Assembly (NCBI RefSeq): GCF_019649055.1
Contig: NW_026570270.1
Location: forward strand, 868,001-932,000
Direction of reading: 5' to 3'
DNA: 64,000 nt
Origin: Paramacrobiotus metropolitanus
Taxonomy: Eukaryota; Tardigrada; Eutardigrada; Parachela; Macrobiotidae
Shown: piece after piece, positions 33,709 to 45,705 of the stretch
How positions within the stretch are numbered: the first letter of the stretch is position 1
Layout of the letters: each line of letters opens with the position of its first letter
Translations under genes and position numbers: made by a program
The notes under the pieces: generated by a model
What the model saw: the letters and a program-made list of their open reading frames with translations, nothing else
What the model was told of the DNA's origin: nothing
The model's database searches: none

Positions 33709-34632
33709 ATGACTTTCTTCAACAACACTACAGCGCAGAACGCCAGTCATGCAGCCTCCACACCACCCGGCTGGACTCCACTACTATTAACATCAACAGT
33801 CATTGCCTGTGCATCCTTTCTCTTCAATGTCATCGTATTATTTGTACAGCTCCTCCCGCAAACACGGGTTACATCCTTTACCATCTACCTCATCGCTATC
33901 TCCGTCGGGAATGTTTTATGGTTAATCGGCGTGCGCCCGCTGTCCATTTACAGCTCGGTCACGGGCGTGTGGCCCGGCGGCTATGCCGTGTGTGCAACGT
34001 TCTCGTATTTCCAGTTTGTGGAAAGCCAAATCCCCGTGTTCGTCCATGTTCTCATATGCATCAACCGCGTGTGGGCGATCACTTATCCCGTATCATACCG
34101 ACGACGTCACAACTTCAAGATGGCAGTTTTATCATGTCTGGCAGTGTTGGCATACGTCCACGGTCCGCAGTTTGCCAGGTTCATATTGGAATACTTTTAT
34201 TACAGTCCACCGGTTAAGCCCACTGACTGCCAGCCCGGTGCCGGAGGGATACTGATTTGGCGACGCATCGATACCGTACTCCATCGCGCCGTTCCCTGTG
34301 TTCTGGTTTTAGCTATTTATGTTTATATCATTTTCAAACGGTGGCAGAGGAAGCGCGAACGGCAGGTTATAAATCCAGCCGGTGGATCAGAAAGGTCACC
34401 AGGGATGGTGCCCCGTTCGACAGTTAAGCGACGGCAACGGCAAGTGAAGCCCTTCGTTATTCTGACTGCTACGACAATAACGGTTCTCCTCACCTGGGTT
34501 CCTTCGAATGTTTACTTTGGGTTGATTTATCTGGGCTTTCGCATACCATATTGGGTAACTAATTTTCAGGCAATAATGTACAATCTGCAGATGCTTTTCG
34601 ACCCTATGATATGGCTGGTCAGTCTACGATAA
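33709..34632 (+). CDS. orphan rhodopsin-like GPCR E, intact
   Basis: Intronless, 307 aa from ATG 33709 (MTFFNNTTAQNASHA), chosen because relatives start there; the frame is open from 33676. TM3 region AVCATFSYFQF, INRVWAITYP at the DRY position, TDCQPGAGG in ECL2, short basic third loop ending QRQVKPF. TM6 has LTWVPSN where other members have CWxP, so the toggle-region Cys is replaced by Thr. TM7 ends LFDPMIWLVSLR-stop. Closest to F and B. The TM6 change may affect activation but could also be neutral. Confidence 0.86.
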   Translation: MTFFNNTTAQNASHAASTPPGWTPLLLTSTVIACASFLFNVIVLFVQLLPQTRVTSFTIYLIAISVGNVLWLIGVRPLSIYSSVTGVWPGGYAVCATFSYFQFVESQIPVFVHVLICINRVWAITYPVSYRRRHNFKMAVLSCLAVLAYVHGPQFARFILEYFYYSPPVKPTDCQPGAGGILIWRRIDTVLHRAVPCVLVLAIYVYIIFKRWQRKRERQVINPAGGSERSPGMVPRSTVKRRQRQVKPFVILTATTITVLLTWVPSNVYFGLIYLGFRIPYWVTNFQAIMYNLQMLFDPMIWLVSLR

Positions 34633-35724
34633 ACGCCTCGTACTGTTTTTGTATGCGAAATTGTAATTACACTGTATATTGTGCGACACGTGTATCGATC
34701 GGAAATGCTGATATAAAAAATTTCCTTTTTAGTGGAATAATTACAAATAACTATAAATTACGGGAGATGACAGGTTCTGTACTCCTTGTCTTATTTAATT
34801 TACGGAAAAGCATGTTCAAATCTGCTTTCGGTTAAATGTTGTCTATACGTTTTGCGCACATTCTTCGGTTCGAGTCACTGAGCAATCATGTATTGTAAAA
34901 ATGTGAAAAGCAGCGATACGTGTAAGCAACAAATAAAGACGTACATTAGATAACATCCGCGGGTATATCGCCCTTACACATCAGTAGCAGCAAACACGCT
35001 GAATGTGAATTACACAGTAAAATCTATATGTAACAATAAAAACGGAATTCACCTTAACATTATGAAAAATTCACCATAATTACAGAGTATTAAAACTAAT
35101 TTTAGCTTTCGTTCTTCGTTCGTACGAGAAGTACTAATAAAGCTAGGCCTGCGATCTGGCCGCACATTGAATTGGTGTTTATTCTCGATTCTGGTAATCG
35201 TAATCATAGCTGCCTCGTGACCTTACATCCTTTTCCATCCTGAACAGTCGTTTCCTCCCTAGAAGCGCTGTATAAGCAACTCTAGTTGAGATGCTTTAAA
35301 AGCATCGTTTTAGTGTGTTTCGTTTGTACATCGAGAACTGTTTAATAATATTATTTACATGTAGTATGAGAGCTTGCACAAGTACACAGATGCTCTCATT
35401 ATTCTCATAAATACGTATTATTACAATGGCACATGTACAGTTGTACTACATACCAAACAGTTCTCGACCTATTGCATTGGCATTCAGCAACGGTGTATTC
35501 AATATTTTGCAAAACAAACATGCAACGCGCAAGAAATCTAGCAGACAAATTTTTACACAGCATGCAACTTTAATTCGTTGACTGTTCCTTTAAGCCTTTT
35601 CCTTTTTTCGGTTTCAGTAGAATAATTCCGGAACAACTATTACCTAAGTCTGTCCAGCGTCCAGGAGCTAGATTTCTTAAGCCAAATTCAAGCTTAAAAA
35701 TTATTTTAAGTCCTGTATTTCCAG
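34633..35724. other. intergenic, no gene seen
   Basis: AT-rich DNA; a GGTTCGAGTC B-box-like string at about 34866 lacks any tRNA fold around it. Confidence 0.5.
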
Positions 35725-35850
35725 CTTAAAATCACATAAACCGGTCAAAAACTGTTTGCATGGCTGTAAGAGGGATGCAAGTCCCAGAACGGCATTTGGA
35801 TGCTAACGTGGAGTTTCACCCGGTAGACATCCGACCACCCTCTCACCTTA
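35725..35850 (-). pseudogene. GPCR relic, TM7 fragment of C type
   Basis: The 3' end of a C-type receptor can be read as TAMQTVFD followed by RFM and stops, matching the TALQTIFDPLMWLLSLK end of GPCR C with substitutions. Only about the last 40 codons are recognisable. It lies next to an inverted copy of a B/E-type upstream region, indicating a rearrangement. Confidence 0.65.
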
Positions 35851-36655
35851 CATGGTGGAGCTTCCTGAATATTTAGCCAGTAGATCTCGATATATCAGAA
35901 TACGAAAACCGAATGTTCCAGGTTTCCAGTTCTGCATAGTCGTTGTTATAACAATGATTTTATTGATTTTATATGACGCATTCGTTCTTGGAATCTACCG
36001 GTAATTAGATCTGTATCATTTCCTATCACAATATTTTGGGTGTCGTATTATACAGTGCAAGCTTCGATTCGAGAAACCAACTACTGTCTGTCTTCAGGAG
36101 ATGCAGTCTTCCGATGGAATTGCCCTGTGACCAGACTGGATCTGTAAAGCAATACCTTTAACCATTTCCGAAGCATGCCATTTTGTGGGTGCAGTCTCCC
36201 TTAATAATTGGCTAAATAATTTAATTAGTTTGAAAGCATTATGCTGACTTCATCAAGCTTAATAATTTAAGCAGCCTAACAGTTTAATCATTTTGTAAAC
36301 ATTATTGTGACTTCGCGGTGCTCATAATTTAATTAGCTTGATGATTTAATCGGTTTATAAACATCATTAAATTCTTGTGGAAATTCCGTACGAAAAACTG
36401 GAAATTAGGCCTTTGCGCGTACAACAGGCCGGCGGCGCGTGATCGGCGCCATATGCGAAGTCGAAGGTGTATGCCTCACCGGTTCGAGCTTCCGATAGCC
36501 CCGCTTCCACCCGACTGCCCCCGTTATTGCGTTGAGTAACAGAACAGCTGTGACAAAGTTTTTACGAAATTTATATTAGAGCTGCATGCAGGCGTTGTAA
36601 CGAACTACGACATAATCTTCCCAACTGAGCAATACTATCGCAGAAGCTTAATATT

Positions 36656-37572
36656 ATGACTTTCCTCAACAACACTACGGCGCAGAACGCCAATTAGCCA
36701 GCCTCCGCACAACCCGGTTGGACTCCATTACTTTTAGCATCAACCTTCATTTGCTGCGCATCCTTTATCTGCAATGCCATCATGTTATTTCTGCAGTTCC
36801 TCCCGAACACCCGGGTCACATCCTTTACCATTTACCTCATCGCCATCTCCCTCGGGAATGTTTTATGGTTAATCGTCGTGCGCCCGCTGGCTATTTACAG
36901 CGCGGTCACGGGCGTGTGGCCCGGTGGTCATGCCGTGTGTGCCACGTATTCCTATTTCCAGTTTGTTATCAGTCAGATACCTGTGTTCGTCCATGTTCTC
37001 ATATCCATCAACCGCCTGTGGGCGATCACATATCCCGTCTCATACCGGCAACGCCATCACACCAAGATGGCCGTTTTATTATGCCTGGCAGTGGTGGCAT
37101 ACGTCCACGGTCCGCAGTTTGCCAGGTTCATATTGGAATTCTTTTATTACAGTACTCCGGTTAAGCCAACTGGCTGCCAGCCCGGTGCCGGAGGGATACT
37201 GATTTGGCGACGCATCGTTGCCGTGCTCCACCGTGCCGTTCCTTGTATTCTGGTTTTAGCTGTTTATGTTCATATAATTTTCAAAGGTGGCTGAAGAAAC
37301 GCGAACGGCAGGCTTTCAATCCAGCCGGTGGATCAGAAAGGTCACCTGGGATGGTGCGGCATTCGGCAATTACGCGGCGACAAGTGAAGCCATTCGTCAT
37401 TCTTACTGCTACGACAATAACGGTTCTCATTACCTGGATTCCTGCGAATGTTTACTGGGGTTGATTTATCTGAACTTTCGGTTGCCATATTGGGTGTTTT
37501 AATTTAACATCGACGATTTTCTCTCTGCAAATGCTTTTCGACCCTATAATATGGCTGGTCAGCCTACGATAA
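36656..37572 (+). pseudogene. orphan GPCR F, disrupted
   Basis: Highly similar to B and E, but with several lesions: a nonsense codon after MTFLNNTTAQNAN (AATTAG), a base missing at about 37287 (TTCAAAGGTGG versus TTCAAACGGTGG) in the TM5-loop 3 region, and further frame changes near 37458 and 37498. Recognisable landmarks include INRLWAITYP, CQPGAGG, LITWIPAN (Thr in place of the CWxP Cys, as in E) and the final LFDPIIWLVSLR-like end. Four or more lesions mean it is almost certainly not a functional receptor. Confidence 0.85.
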
Positions 37573-38019
37573 ACACCTCGTACTGTTTTTGTACTTGTAG
37601 CCGAAATTAAATTATAATATTGTCCTATACGAGTATCGATTGGAAATGGTGGAAATATTGATAAGAAATCTCCTTTCTGGTGAATCGACGGTGATCTTTG
37701 ATAAAGCAATCCCCAAAGCCTTTATCAGAATTCCGAAAACCTTGAAAATTCACCACAATCCGTTGTTTTCTAATTGAGCACTTCTATAGGTATACACTAC
37801 ATGAACAAACCAAACATGTTTCGATCTCTACCATTAGCATTCAACATCGATGTATTCCGTGGTTCACAATCAGCATTTTGCACAACAAAAACGCAATGCG
37901 CACATGAAATGTCGTATTGTTAAAGAAACAATAATTCCTGGAACAACTAGTCAAGGTGTCCATGAGTTAGATTTCGCAAGCCCAGATTTAAATTAAAAGT
38001 TATTTCGGTTCTTTTAAGC

Positions 38020-38869
38020 TTTTAAAAGCCACATGAGCGGGTCAAAAACTGTTTGCAAAGCTGTGAGAATGATGCCGACGTGAAAAAACCAGACCGGCTT
38101 TTGGAAGACGGCGGACATCGGCGGGAAGCCAGCACATCAGCACGACATCGTCAGCACCAGAAACGGCCTGACCTTTCGTTGCCAGTCACCTGCACGCTTC
38201 CTTTTGAATCGGCGTGGCCTCAGTTCTGCTACAAGGATTCCATTAGCCTCAGTACCACTACAGTCCGCTTTGTTTGCTCCAGCGTTGGTTTCGTCGCAGC
38301 CGCGCGCCTTTTCTTCCAGCGCTTTAGTGTCATATACATATAAATTCCGATCACCAGCAACAGCGGAATAAACCGGTGCAGAACGATTGCCATGCGGGCT
38401 GCGGTAGAAGAAATCTTGGAAAAAAAAGAAAACCGCACAAAATGGACGCAGGCCACAGTCCCCAGACACAGTAACGCCGCCGTCTTTTGTCCGTGATGTC
38501 GCCGGTACGATTGGAAGGCTCAAAGACGGCTCATCGAGATGAGGACGTGCAGGAACACTGGAATTTAATCAGCATGAACACAAATTGTCTGCAAATGTAC
38601 CGGATGCAGACTGGTTGGCGGCAGGCGCCATGCAGGTGTTGACTCGCAACACCTCTAAACCGGGCAGGTTACTGAAGCAGATAAAATCCATTAAGTAGTG
38701 ATGGATGTGGCAATAATTGCAGCAGCACCATACCGATATTTAAAAAAAATACTTTTGTAACAGAAGCGATGGCGGTGGCGGTAACTTCCCAGTATGGGAT
38801 TCCAGCCGCCGGGTCGGATAGTGCCGGGCTGGGTGGCATTGATGCATAATTACCAGCTTCTATCGTCAT
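38020..38869 (-). pseudogene. orphan GPCR G, degenerate copy of C
   Basis: Segments corresponding to N-terminus/TM1, TM4, TM5 (IVLHRFIPLLLVIGIYMYM), loop 3 and TM6 start (RKVRPFLVLTM) and the TM7 end can be followed in changing frames. Large parts of TM2-TM3 and ECL2 are deleted or scrambled. Clearly dead. Confidence 0.85.
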
Positions 38870-40372
38870 TAAAGCGATTCCAAAACCGAATGTCTAACAA
38901 ATACATTAGGAAAATGTTGATAACCGAACTCGAAATCGTTGCGGTGCGCTGGTATTTGCAGATACATGGCGATATTCACAAAATCTAATTTTCGCGCTTA
39001 GTCGATTAGCAGATGCAACCAATCACGTTAGAAACTGATCAGTCTGTTTTAATTGTTTCCTGAGAATTTTTGTTGTTTACATCTGAGTGGAGCCGGAATT
39101 TCGGGATCTGAGGATGTAATCCGAATGGACGATAAGAAAGGTATAAATTTACTTCCTATGTGAATTTCAATTAGCAGAAAAAAATATCAGCCTAAAGATG
39201 ACGCACATGCCACAGCGTGTGATGTTAGGCTGCAGCTGTTGTCGAAATATTCCAGGCTTAACCACTCCCTTTCGGCGCCAAATAATTAGACATTCAACGA
39301 CAACTATCATGCTGTGTGACCTTCTCGACAACAGCAGGGGTTGCACCATGAACAGAAGAAAAAAACTAACTAGTGATCACTTTGAGCGGAATTTGTGAAG
39401 AAAACTGGACTTATGACGCATGATGTTGCAGATATGAAGAGAGAATGATCCGGTCACTGCTGTTGAGTTGAAATGCATAAATGTCTTACAAATAATTATA
39501 CGTAGGGATTAAGCCTGTTCAGTTAGGCGTCAGCAAAATCAGTTTCCTGTTTATGCTCAAGACTATAAGTGAAATACATGTCCCGCCTTCTCCCGTTCTT
39601 CGTTAAGCACGTCCCTCCCACAAGAGTTCAGTTTATGTGGTGTTCTGCCTACATTAATTTGCTCTTTCAGTTACAGACTTGCAGTTACCGGTTATGACCT
39701 AAGCAGGCTAATCCGAAAGAAGGTAAACCGTGCTTCTTTTAAAAGCTGCCCTGTATACGTGCTCCGGCACATTCGAAAGCTCAGCATTCAGCGTTACGAA
39801 ACCAGTATACGCGACATCTGAGATTTTGCAAGTTAATTACAACTATGACATGTAAAAGTGTAGTGGTTAAAGGTCATCCTGACGTTGTTGCTATTTCAGG
39901 CACTTTAAAAGTGGCTGGCATTACTGCTTTCGCGGACCACGTACCTATTCCATACATCCGATCCCTCGCCTTCACTACTCTTGTAACAACTATCGTGCAC
40001 CTTTATCGCTTTCTGGAAAAGTGACAGTGGCGTAAGCACTTGTGTAATCAAGCTTATTAACGTATAAATCCCGATTAACAGCGTTGAAATCCGTAAAACG
40101 AGGCTAATTTGATCAGCTCATCATTGCATCAGCGGAATATAAGACGACGACCATGTGATGGATGTGGTGGAATGCTGGCATCAATTTCCTGATTTCCTAC
40201 GACTAAATGTCACCGGATTTTGGAACATGCCAAAAGTATTTAACGGCCTGCTGCAGGACATGTGAAGGTCAGGTATTCCTTTTGCAAATACATTCTCGTA
40301 AAACCGTCTACATGGACGTTGACCTTTGATGCGAGTTCTCCAACTTTTCCATGGTGAACGGATCATTGAAAA
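38870..40372. other. 5' region between GPCR relics G and H
   Basis: Paralogous to 28047-29492. Keeps AAAGGTCA at 39869 and 40320. At about 40085-40120 the site of the twin palindromes is in its plain form. Confidence 0.55.
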
Positions 40373-41372
40373 ATGAATTCTTCATACAACACCACAATTA
40401 TCTTCAACACCACCCAGCCCGCATCCTCACCACCGGGCTGGACTCCCGTCCTGATCATGATGGCCCTCATTGCTGGTATCTCCTTCTCACTAAACTCCGT
40501 AATGCTCCTGCTGCAGTTCCTCCCGCAAACCCGTATCACATCCACCGTGTACCTGATTGCCATATGCATCGGAATCTCGGTTATTTAGGCATCGTCCGAC
40601 CGATCCTCGGCAATTATTATTTAGGCATCGTCCGACCAATCGGGATTATGACCTCGGCAGGAGTGTTCCCCGGTGGTTACGCATTATGTATGTTCTACAT
40701 GTACGTGCAGTTTATCATCTGTCAAGTCCCGGTACTGGTGCACGCTCATCTCCATCAACCGCTTTTGGGCGATCCGCTACCCGGTATCTTACCGGCATCG
40801 TCATCATAAAAGATGTCCATTCTGCTCTGCGCCAGCGTGTTCCTGTACGTCCACTTGGTGCAGTTTCCCATGTTCATGGTGGAATACTACATTATCAGTC
40901 CAATCAAGAAAGGTTGTCAGTTGACCGGGGCAGCGTGGATGCCTGGCGCAACGCCGATATTGTTCTGCATCGCTTCATACCGCTGATTCTGGTCATCGGG
41001 ATCTACATCTACATTATTGTCAAGAAATGGAAAAAGAAGCGCACTATTGATCACCACGAAATGAGTGTGGCTTCCACGCAGAATGGCACTGCGTTTACGA
41101 AGGCTGATATTGTTGAAGACGATGATGAAAGAGCCGGCGCGAAGAAGCTTAAAGGGAAGAATTCCCGTGGGAATAAGCGGGCAGTTAAGCCGTTTGTCGT
41201 CTTAACGATGACCTCGATTTCCGTGCTGCTGTGCTGGATTCCGGCGGATGTATACTGGGCGATGCTGTACCTGGGATTCCGCTTGCCCGCCTGGGCATAC
41301 ACAATTGTCAGTACTTTATACAGTCTGCAAATGATTTTTGATCCTCTGATGTGGATGATTAGTCTGAAATAA
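40373..41372 (+). pseudogene. orphan GPCR H, disrupted copy of D
   Basis: Starts MNSSYNTTIIFNTTQ. A base is missing in TM2 (GGAATCTCG versus GGAAATCTCG), followed by an internal duplication of about 40 bp (the TTTAGGCATCGTCCGACC block occurs twice, near 40585 and 40620), a two-base loss near 40745, and one-base losses near 40805 and 40945. From TM5 on it is open and complete, ending LCWIPAD and IFDPLMWMISLK-stop, unlike D whose end is broken. Together D and H show complementary damage. Confidence 0.85.
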
Positions 41373-41512
41373 CCAAGGAACGCCATCTGCAGTTTTCATA
41401 ACTTGTGCATTTGTTGATTATTAAAATTATAAGAATGACTTGTTTCTACTATTGAACGGAAAACCTTTTCAGTAACTCATATGAGCACGTTTCAGTTACA
41501 TGGATCACAGAT

Positions 41513-41679
41513 ATTTAATGATGCGTTCCTTTAAATTTCTCACCAGTGTTTTCGTAACCTCTTGTCGCGCGCCGATTGAAACACTTGACATCTCTGGAAA
41601 AGGGTGCAGTTTATGGTTGGGTAAAAATAGATAGGTTCATTGCGACCGTTAAATAAACCTCATTAATCGTTGAAAAATT
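41513..41679 (+). repeat. host-derived flanking duplication, left copy (~167 bp)
   Basis: Begins ATTTAATGATGCGTTCC and ends CGTTGAAAAATT; recurs immediately beyond the other end of the retrotransposon (46103-46258). It is host DNA because a diverged single copy lies in the paralogous flank at about 30620. Confidence 0.9.
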
Positions 41680-41902
41680 CCCAAACACAATTCAAGCAGC
41701 CACAGAACTAACTTTCAGACTCTGCGCTCAGCTACATCAATCGCACAACAACGTACACAAACTTTCCGTGATACTATCCATGACATACAGTGCTACAGCT
41801 GACCACTGCCCAAGCGCCCACCGGCGCCCAACCGCATCTCCGATCCGCCTTTCGTTCTTCTCCGCTGTCTTAACCGGAATTAGCTCGGCTAATTCTATTT
41901 AA
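41675..41902 (-). repeat. terminal direct repeat of retrotransposon (3' side)
   Basis: About 228 bp matching 45878-46108 with only a few small differences. Ends with TTAACCGGAATTAGCTCGGC and TAATTC, a near-palindrome. Confidence 0.93.
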
Positions 41903-41954
41903 GACAGGCTCATGAACTCCTCAGCAATGATGACTTTAGTAGTTTGGGGGTTAA

Positions 41955-42045
41955 TACATAGTATCGATGTCCTATGTAACCGACGCAGCGGATCCAATAG
42001 GTCATCTCCACAAAAGGTAACCGACACAGCGGATCCATTACACAC
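41955..42045. repeat. short tandem repeat inside element 3' region
   Basis: GTAACCGAC(G/A)CAGCGGATCC occurs twice about 47 bp apart, between the terminal repeat and the recombinase stop. Possibly part of the split direct repeat system of PAT-like elements. Confidence 0.6.
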
Positions 42046-42078
42046 TTCCAAAACAACCCCCCAAAACCCCCAAATGCG

Positions 42079-42998
42079 TCAAACATAGGGCCGCAAACCG
42101 TCAAGAGGCTTGGTGGAGCGGATATAACCTTGATACGCATCGCTCTTCCACCGACCGGAACGCTTAATACAGATATCCGACTGGTGACAGTTGGCAGCAG
42201 TAGTCGCAGCTCCGATACGGAAGCTGTGCGGTGTAATACAGCCAAGTGTAGGAATACCGTGCACAAGCGCCTTCAACATGCCGGCGAAGCGAGAGCGAGA
42301 GAGAAATGCCATCCCGAAAAGTAAATGGGATAACTATTAGGATAATCAAATCGTTACGCAATATGTGATATTTAGATAGACCGAAAGGGGCACACAGATC
42401 AGCAGACAGAGAAACGACCGAACCTTGAGCAAACTGGTCACTTTTAGATCGCTTAATAGAAAGTAAAACTGCAGATTTCTGAAAGGTTACATCAGACAGC
42501 AACAAGGTAGAATAAGCTTGGAAAGAGCGTTTGTGCGACGACGTAAACTCACACGGACGAAGGAAGCCAGTATGCAGCATTACAAGCTGCCCAAAATAAC
42601 GACTTATCGTAAAGTGTCCACTGAGAATCATTAAGACCGCGCTTAATTAATCTCATGACATCCAATGATACCGGTAATCTTTTATCGCACCGAGGCGGAC
42701 GGAGCCGCGCATAGCCTTTAACCGCGCGAGTAATAACAAGCGAGTTTGTGAAATCAAGACTTCCATGCTCACACAGCCAGTTAGAAATACCAGATACATA
42801 TACACGAAGCGTGGCATAAGATTTATTAGACTCGAACAAATATGCAATGAAACGCAACAAAGATGTGCAGCTAAGCTGATATTTGCGTTGCTGGCAAAAG
42901 TTGCGATAAGTGGTAAAGCCAATACTGTAAACGGACCGAGAAGAGGATGCAATATGATTTTTTAATAACAATTTAATAGTAGAATCCATGCTATTCAA
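42079..42998 (-). CDS. tyrosine recombinase of the retrotransposon, frame broken
   Basis: Reads in three overlapping frames, about 300 codons in all. N-terminal helical SAM-like part (YSIGFTTYRNFCQQ), then the catalytic set: Arg in GFLRPCEF, H-x-x-R in TPHSFRIGAATTAA and the Tyr in SDAYQGYIRS. These residues cut and rejoin DNA through a 3'-phosphotyrosyl link to integrate the circular cDNA. Breaks lie near 42570 and near 42320. Either small indel errors or inactivation. Confidence 0.85.
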
Positions 42999-44620
42999 TC
43001 AATAACTCATTCAACACATCCGGTACGAACTCAGGGTTAGCATTAGCATTAGGACAAAGCTGACGAAATTTAACTAGCTGACCGCGTGATAAAGCATCGG
43101 CAACATGATTCGACAAACCAGATATGTGAAGAAGACGTAAATTAAAGTTATGTTGAGCTGCACAGAAAAATATTTTCCGCATAACACTGTTTACTTGCAA
43201 ATTAGCAGAGCAAAACTTAGACCATGCCTGCACAACAGCGAGATTATCAGAATGTAACTGAACTTTCTTGCCGGCCAGTAACGTTCCCCATAGCAGACAG
43301 GCAATGTACACAGGAATTACTTCACAAAGTGCGATACCATACTCCGCCATAACCACGCCAGCTGGCCATTTAACAGAAAACCAACGACCGGCAAAATAAC
43401 CACCGATACCAAACGATAACGATGCGTCAGTGTATAACTGCAACACATCCGCATTTGACCAATCCACATCTATGAACGAATTAGTGCCGTTCCATGTCGG
43501 CAAGAAATCGCGCCACCACTGTATATCCGCATGGAAAGCGGCATCCAGCAGGACTGTATCCAGCTGATTATGCAGCAAATTAATCATACGACGCAAAAAC
43601 AACCGGCCAACCGGCACACATTTGGCAGCAAACTGCAATTTGCCAATGATGCTTTGTAGCTCGGTTTTGGAACACGTAATACGATCCGCCCACTGGTTAA
43701 GTAATAAAATAAGCTCAGCCAACTTTTTAGACGGCAAAGAGATCGTACCGGCAACTGAATCGAGCACAATACCCAGAAAGGTCAAGGCAGTTGCCGGACC
43801 TTCCGTCTTTTCTACTGCCAAAGGAACACCAAGGGCGCCACATAAATCAATAAAACTGTCAAGTATAACCCGACACTGTGCCGATGCAGCCATGCCAATC
43901 AAAAGAAAATCATCCACATAAGAGTAAAATCCACTCGTGATGGGTGATATTCGATAAGATCCAGTGGATTGCATCGGAAAATAAACAGAACAAATAAGGG
44001 GAAGAACGCGAGCCGAACGGTAATACAATATCAAAATAGTATCCATTTCCCACACGATAACCGAGGAGATGCCAATCTTCACGCCGAACTGGCACCAGTC
44101 TAAACGCATGTTTTATATCTAATTTAACCATAATGGCGCCTTTACCAGCTGTCTTTAGGTAGCGGATAGCATCATCAACCGTACAATAAGAAACAGTATA
44201 CGTGTGACGGTCAATGCAGTCATTAACAGATGTGCCAGACGGAGCTGACAGATTATTAATGATTCGATGTCCACCTGACGCTTTAGGAATAACGCCCAGA
44301 GAATTGCAGACAAAATTAATTAGCGGCGGCTTGTCAAACGGACCAACTGAGTGGCCTAATGACACTTCCTTCTGCACAGACTGTAACAAAATATCATGAT
44401 GCAAAACTGCCGATTTCATATTAGGCACTGACCAAGATACGCGGGACCGGTATAACCAATATCCGCTCCATTTAATAAGATATCAGATATCTGCGCAACA
44501 AACAACCGATCTGGGTGGTCTGCCAATAACTGGACAAACTTCTCACGACGAAGCGGAGTTGCCGGTTTTGTTGGCATCAAGAACTTCATAACAGGAATAG
44601 AAACCGTGTCCTCCACGGCC
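42991..44620 (-). CDS. reverse transcriptase-RNase H of the retrotransposon, frame broken
   Basis: Polymerase frame overlaps the end of gag. RT blocks include NFVCNSLGVIPK, MVKLDIKHAFRLVPV, LPFGSRSSPYLF and the catalytic YVDDFLLIG; the RNase H part has LYTDASLSFGIGGYF (catalytic Asp), an acidic CEVIPVY and HSDNLAVV. One break at 44443-44445 fits a missing base in a C/G run and another at 43926-43929 an extra base in a T/A run, since removing or adding one base joins family-like residues. Ends at 42991, abutting the recombinase gene. Confidence 0.88.
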
Positions 44621-45705
44621 GCAATGGGAGCAGAAATGACGAAGTTTCTTTCGGCATGGTGTTGAACAGATTCCATCGTTGAACTCCTGACAAATGACTT
44701 TTCCCACACTACCGGAACCGTTTTTTCGATCCCCGCCGGCCGCTGCCGGCCGGTCACGAAAAAGCTGTGTGTTGCTCCGGCTAGTACTGGCAACACCCAC
44801 AGCCGGCCGCATCCAACACTCACGAGCAAAATGACCAATACGGCCGCAGTTATTACAAGCACCGCGCTGCGGTTCCGGTAGGCGTTGCGTCTGCTGTATT
44901 TCCGGTAAACGTTGCATCTGGAAAGACTGCCGAAAGATTTCTTGATCGGATGTCTCCCATATAGCCACGTTAAACGGCTGCGTACGAGCAAACATGCGGA
45001 ATCGATGGTCGTACCCCAACCACTGGTTAACAGAGTAACCACTGGCCGCAAAACTTGCCATTACACTCAAGTACTTAATCAGCGGAAGCCGCATATCAGG
45101 ATAATAATGCGTACGATGAGCCATAAACACGGAGTATGCGCTCACCCACTGCGCAAATGATTCAATCGGTGGCGGCTTACGGACTTTTTATCCCGAACAG
45201 AATAATACTGGAAGTCTGTGGCGGCGAGCAGTTCAGCAAAATCAACGTATCGTTCATTACTGCGCAGATCAGCTTCAATGGACGGATCCACTGCCGGCAA
45301 ATTCAAGAATGGACCAAGGCGCGCACTTACTGGAAGCTTCGGTAAAACAACAGGCGACGAGCAATCACTGATTAAAATGCTGTCACGCTGACCAACATCC
45401 GGCGACACATCAGACTGAGGCGGGCGGTGATGCCGGGCAGATGTCAACATGTCGATCTGAGCTTGCAATTCGTTTTGTCTTTGAAGCAGAGACTCCACGG
45501 AAGGCGATATACGGGAGCGTGACTTTTTCCTGGGAGGTGAAACTGACTTTTCACTCTTACCGGCAATACGATAAAGTGTCCCTGTAGATTCATCCGACTC
45601 ATCAGACAGCGCTGAAGACGTACCTTTCGCGGACACTTCCGGCAGAGAAGACACAGAAGCGATTTGCGATCTCAAACGACGCGACATTGCAACAAAATTA
45701 ACCAA
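44543..45705 (-). CDS. gag-like protein of the retrotransposon, frame broken once
   Basis: The N-terminal part (from 45705) is Ser-rich and basic with a short coiled stretch (SLLQRQNELQAQIDML). The C-terminal part has a CCHC zinc knuckle (CNNCGRIGHFAREC) and a second Cys/His cluster (CSHCGRGGHGFYSC). The two parts meet at the T/A run 45185-45189, which looks one base short; with six bases the frames join. Binds element RNA by analogy with other gag proteins. Confidence 0.82.

Larger units (their letters stand above)
38010..41640 (+). repeat. segmental duplication, copy 2 (divergent GPCR pair G/H)
   Basis: Matches 26990-30720 in order and orientation; both receptor copies here are broken, and the 3' part carries the retrotransposon insertion. 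Confidence 0.85.

Noticed and set aside
36470-36500. GGTTCGAGCTTCC resembling a tRNA B box, and a similar string at 34866
   Set aside because: No matching acceptor stem, A box or anticodon arm could be placed around either.
41910-42266. 118-codon frame (-) with hydrophobic content
   Set aside because: Shadow of the tyrosine recombinase 3' part and the short tandem repeat in the element.
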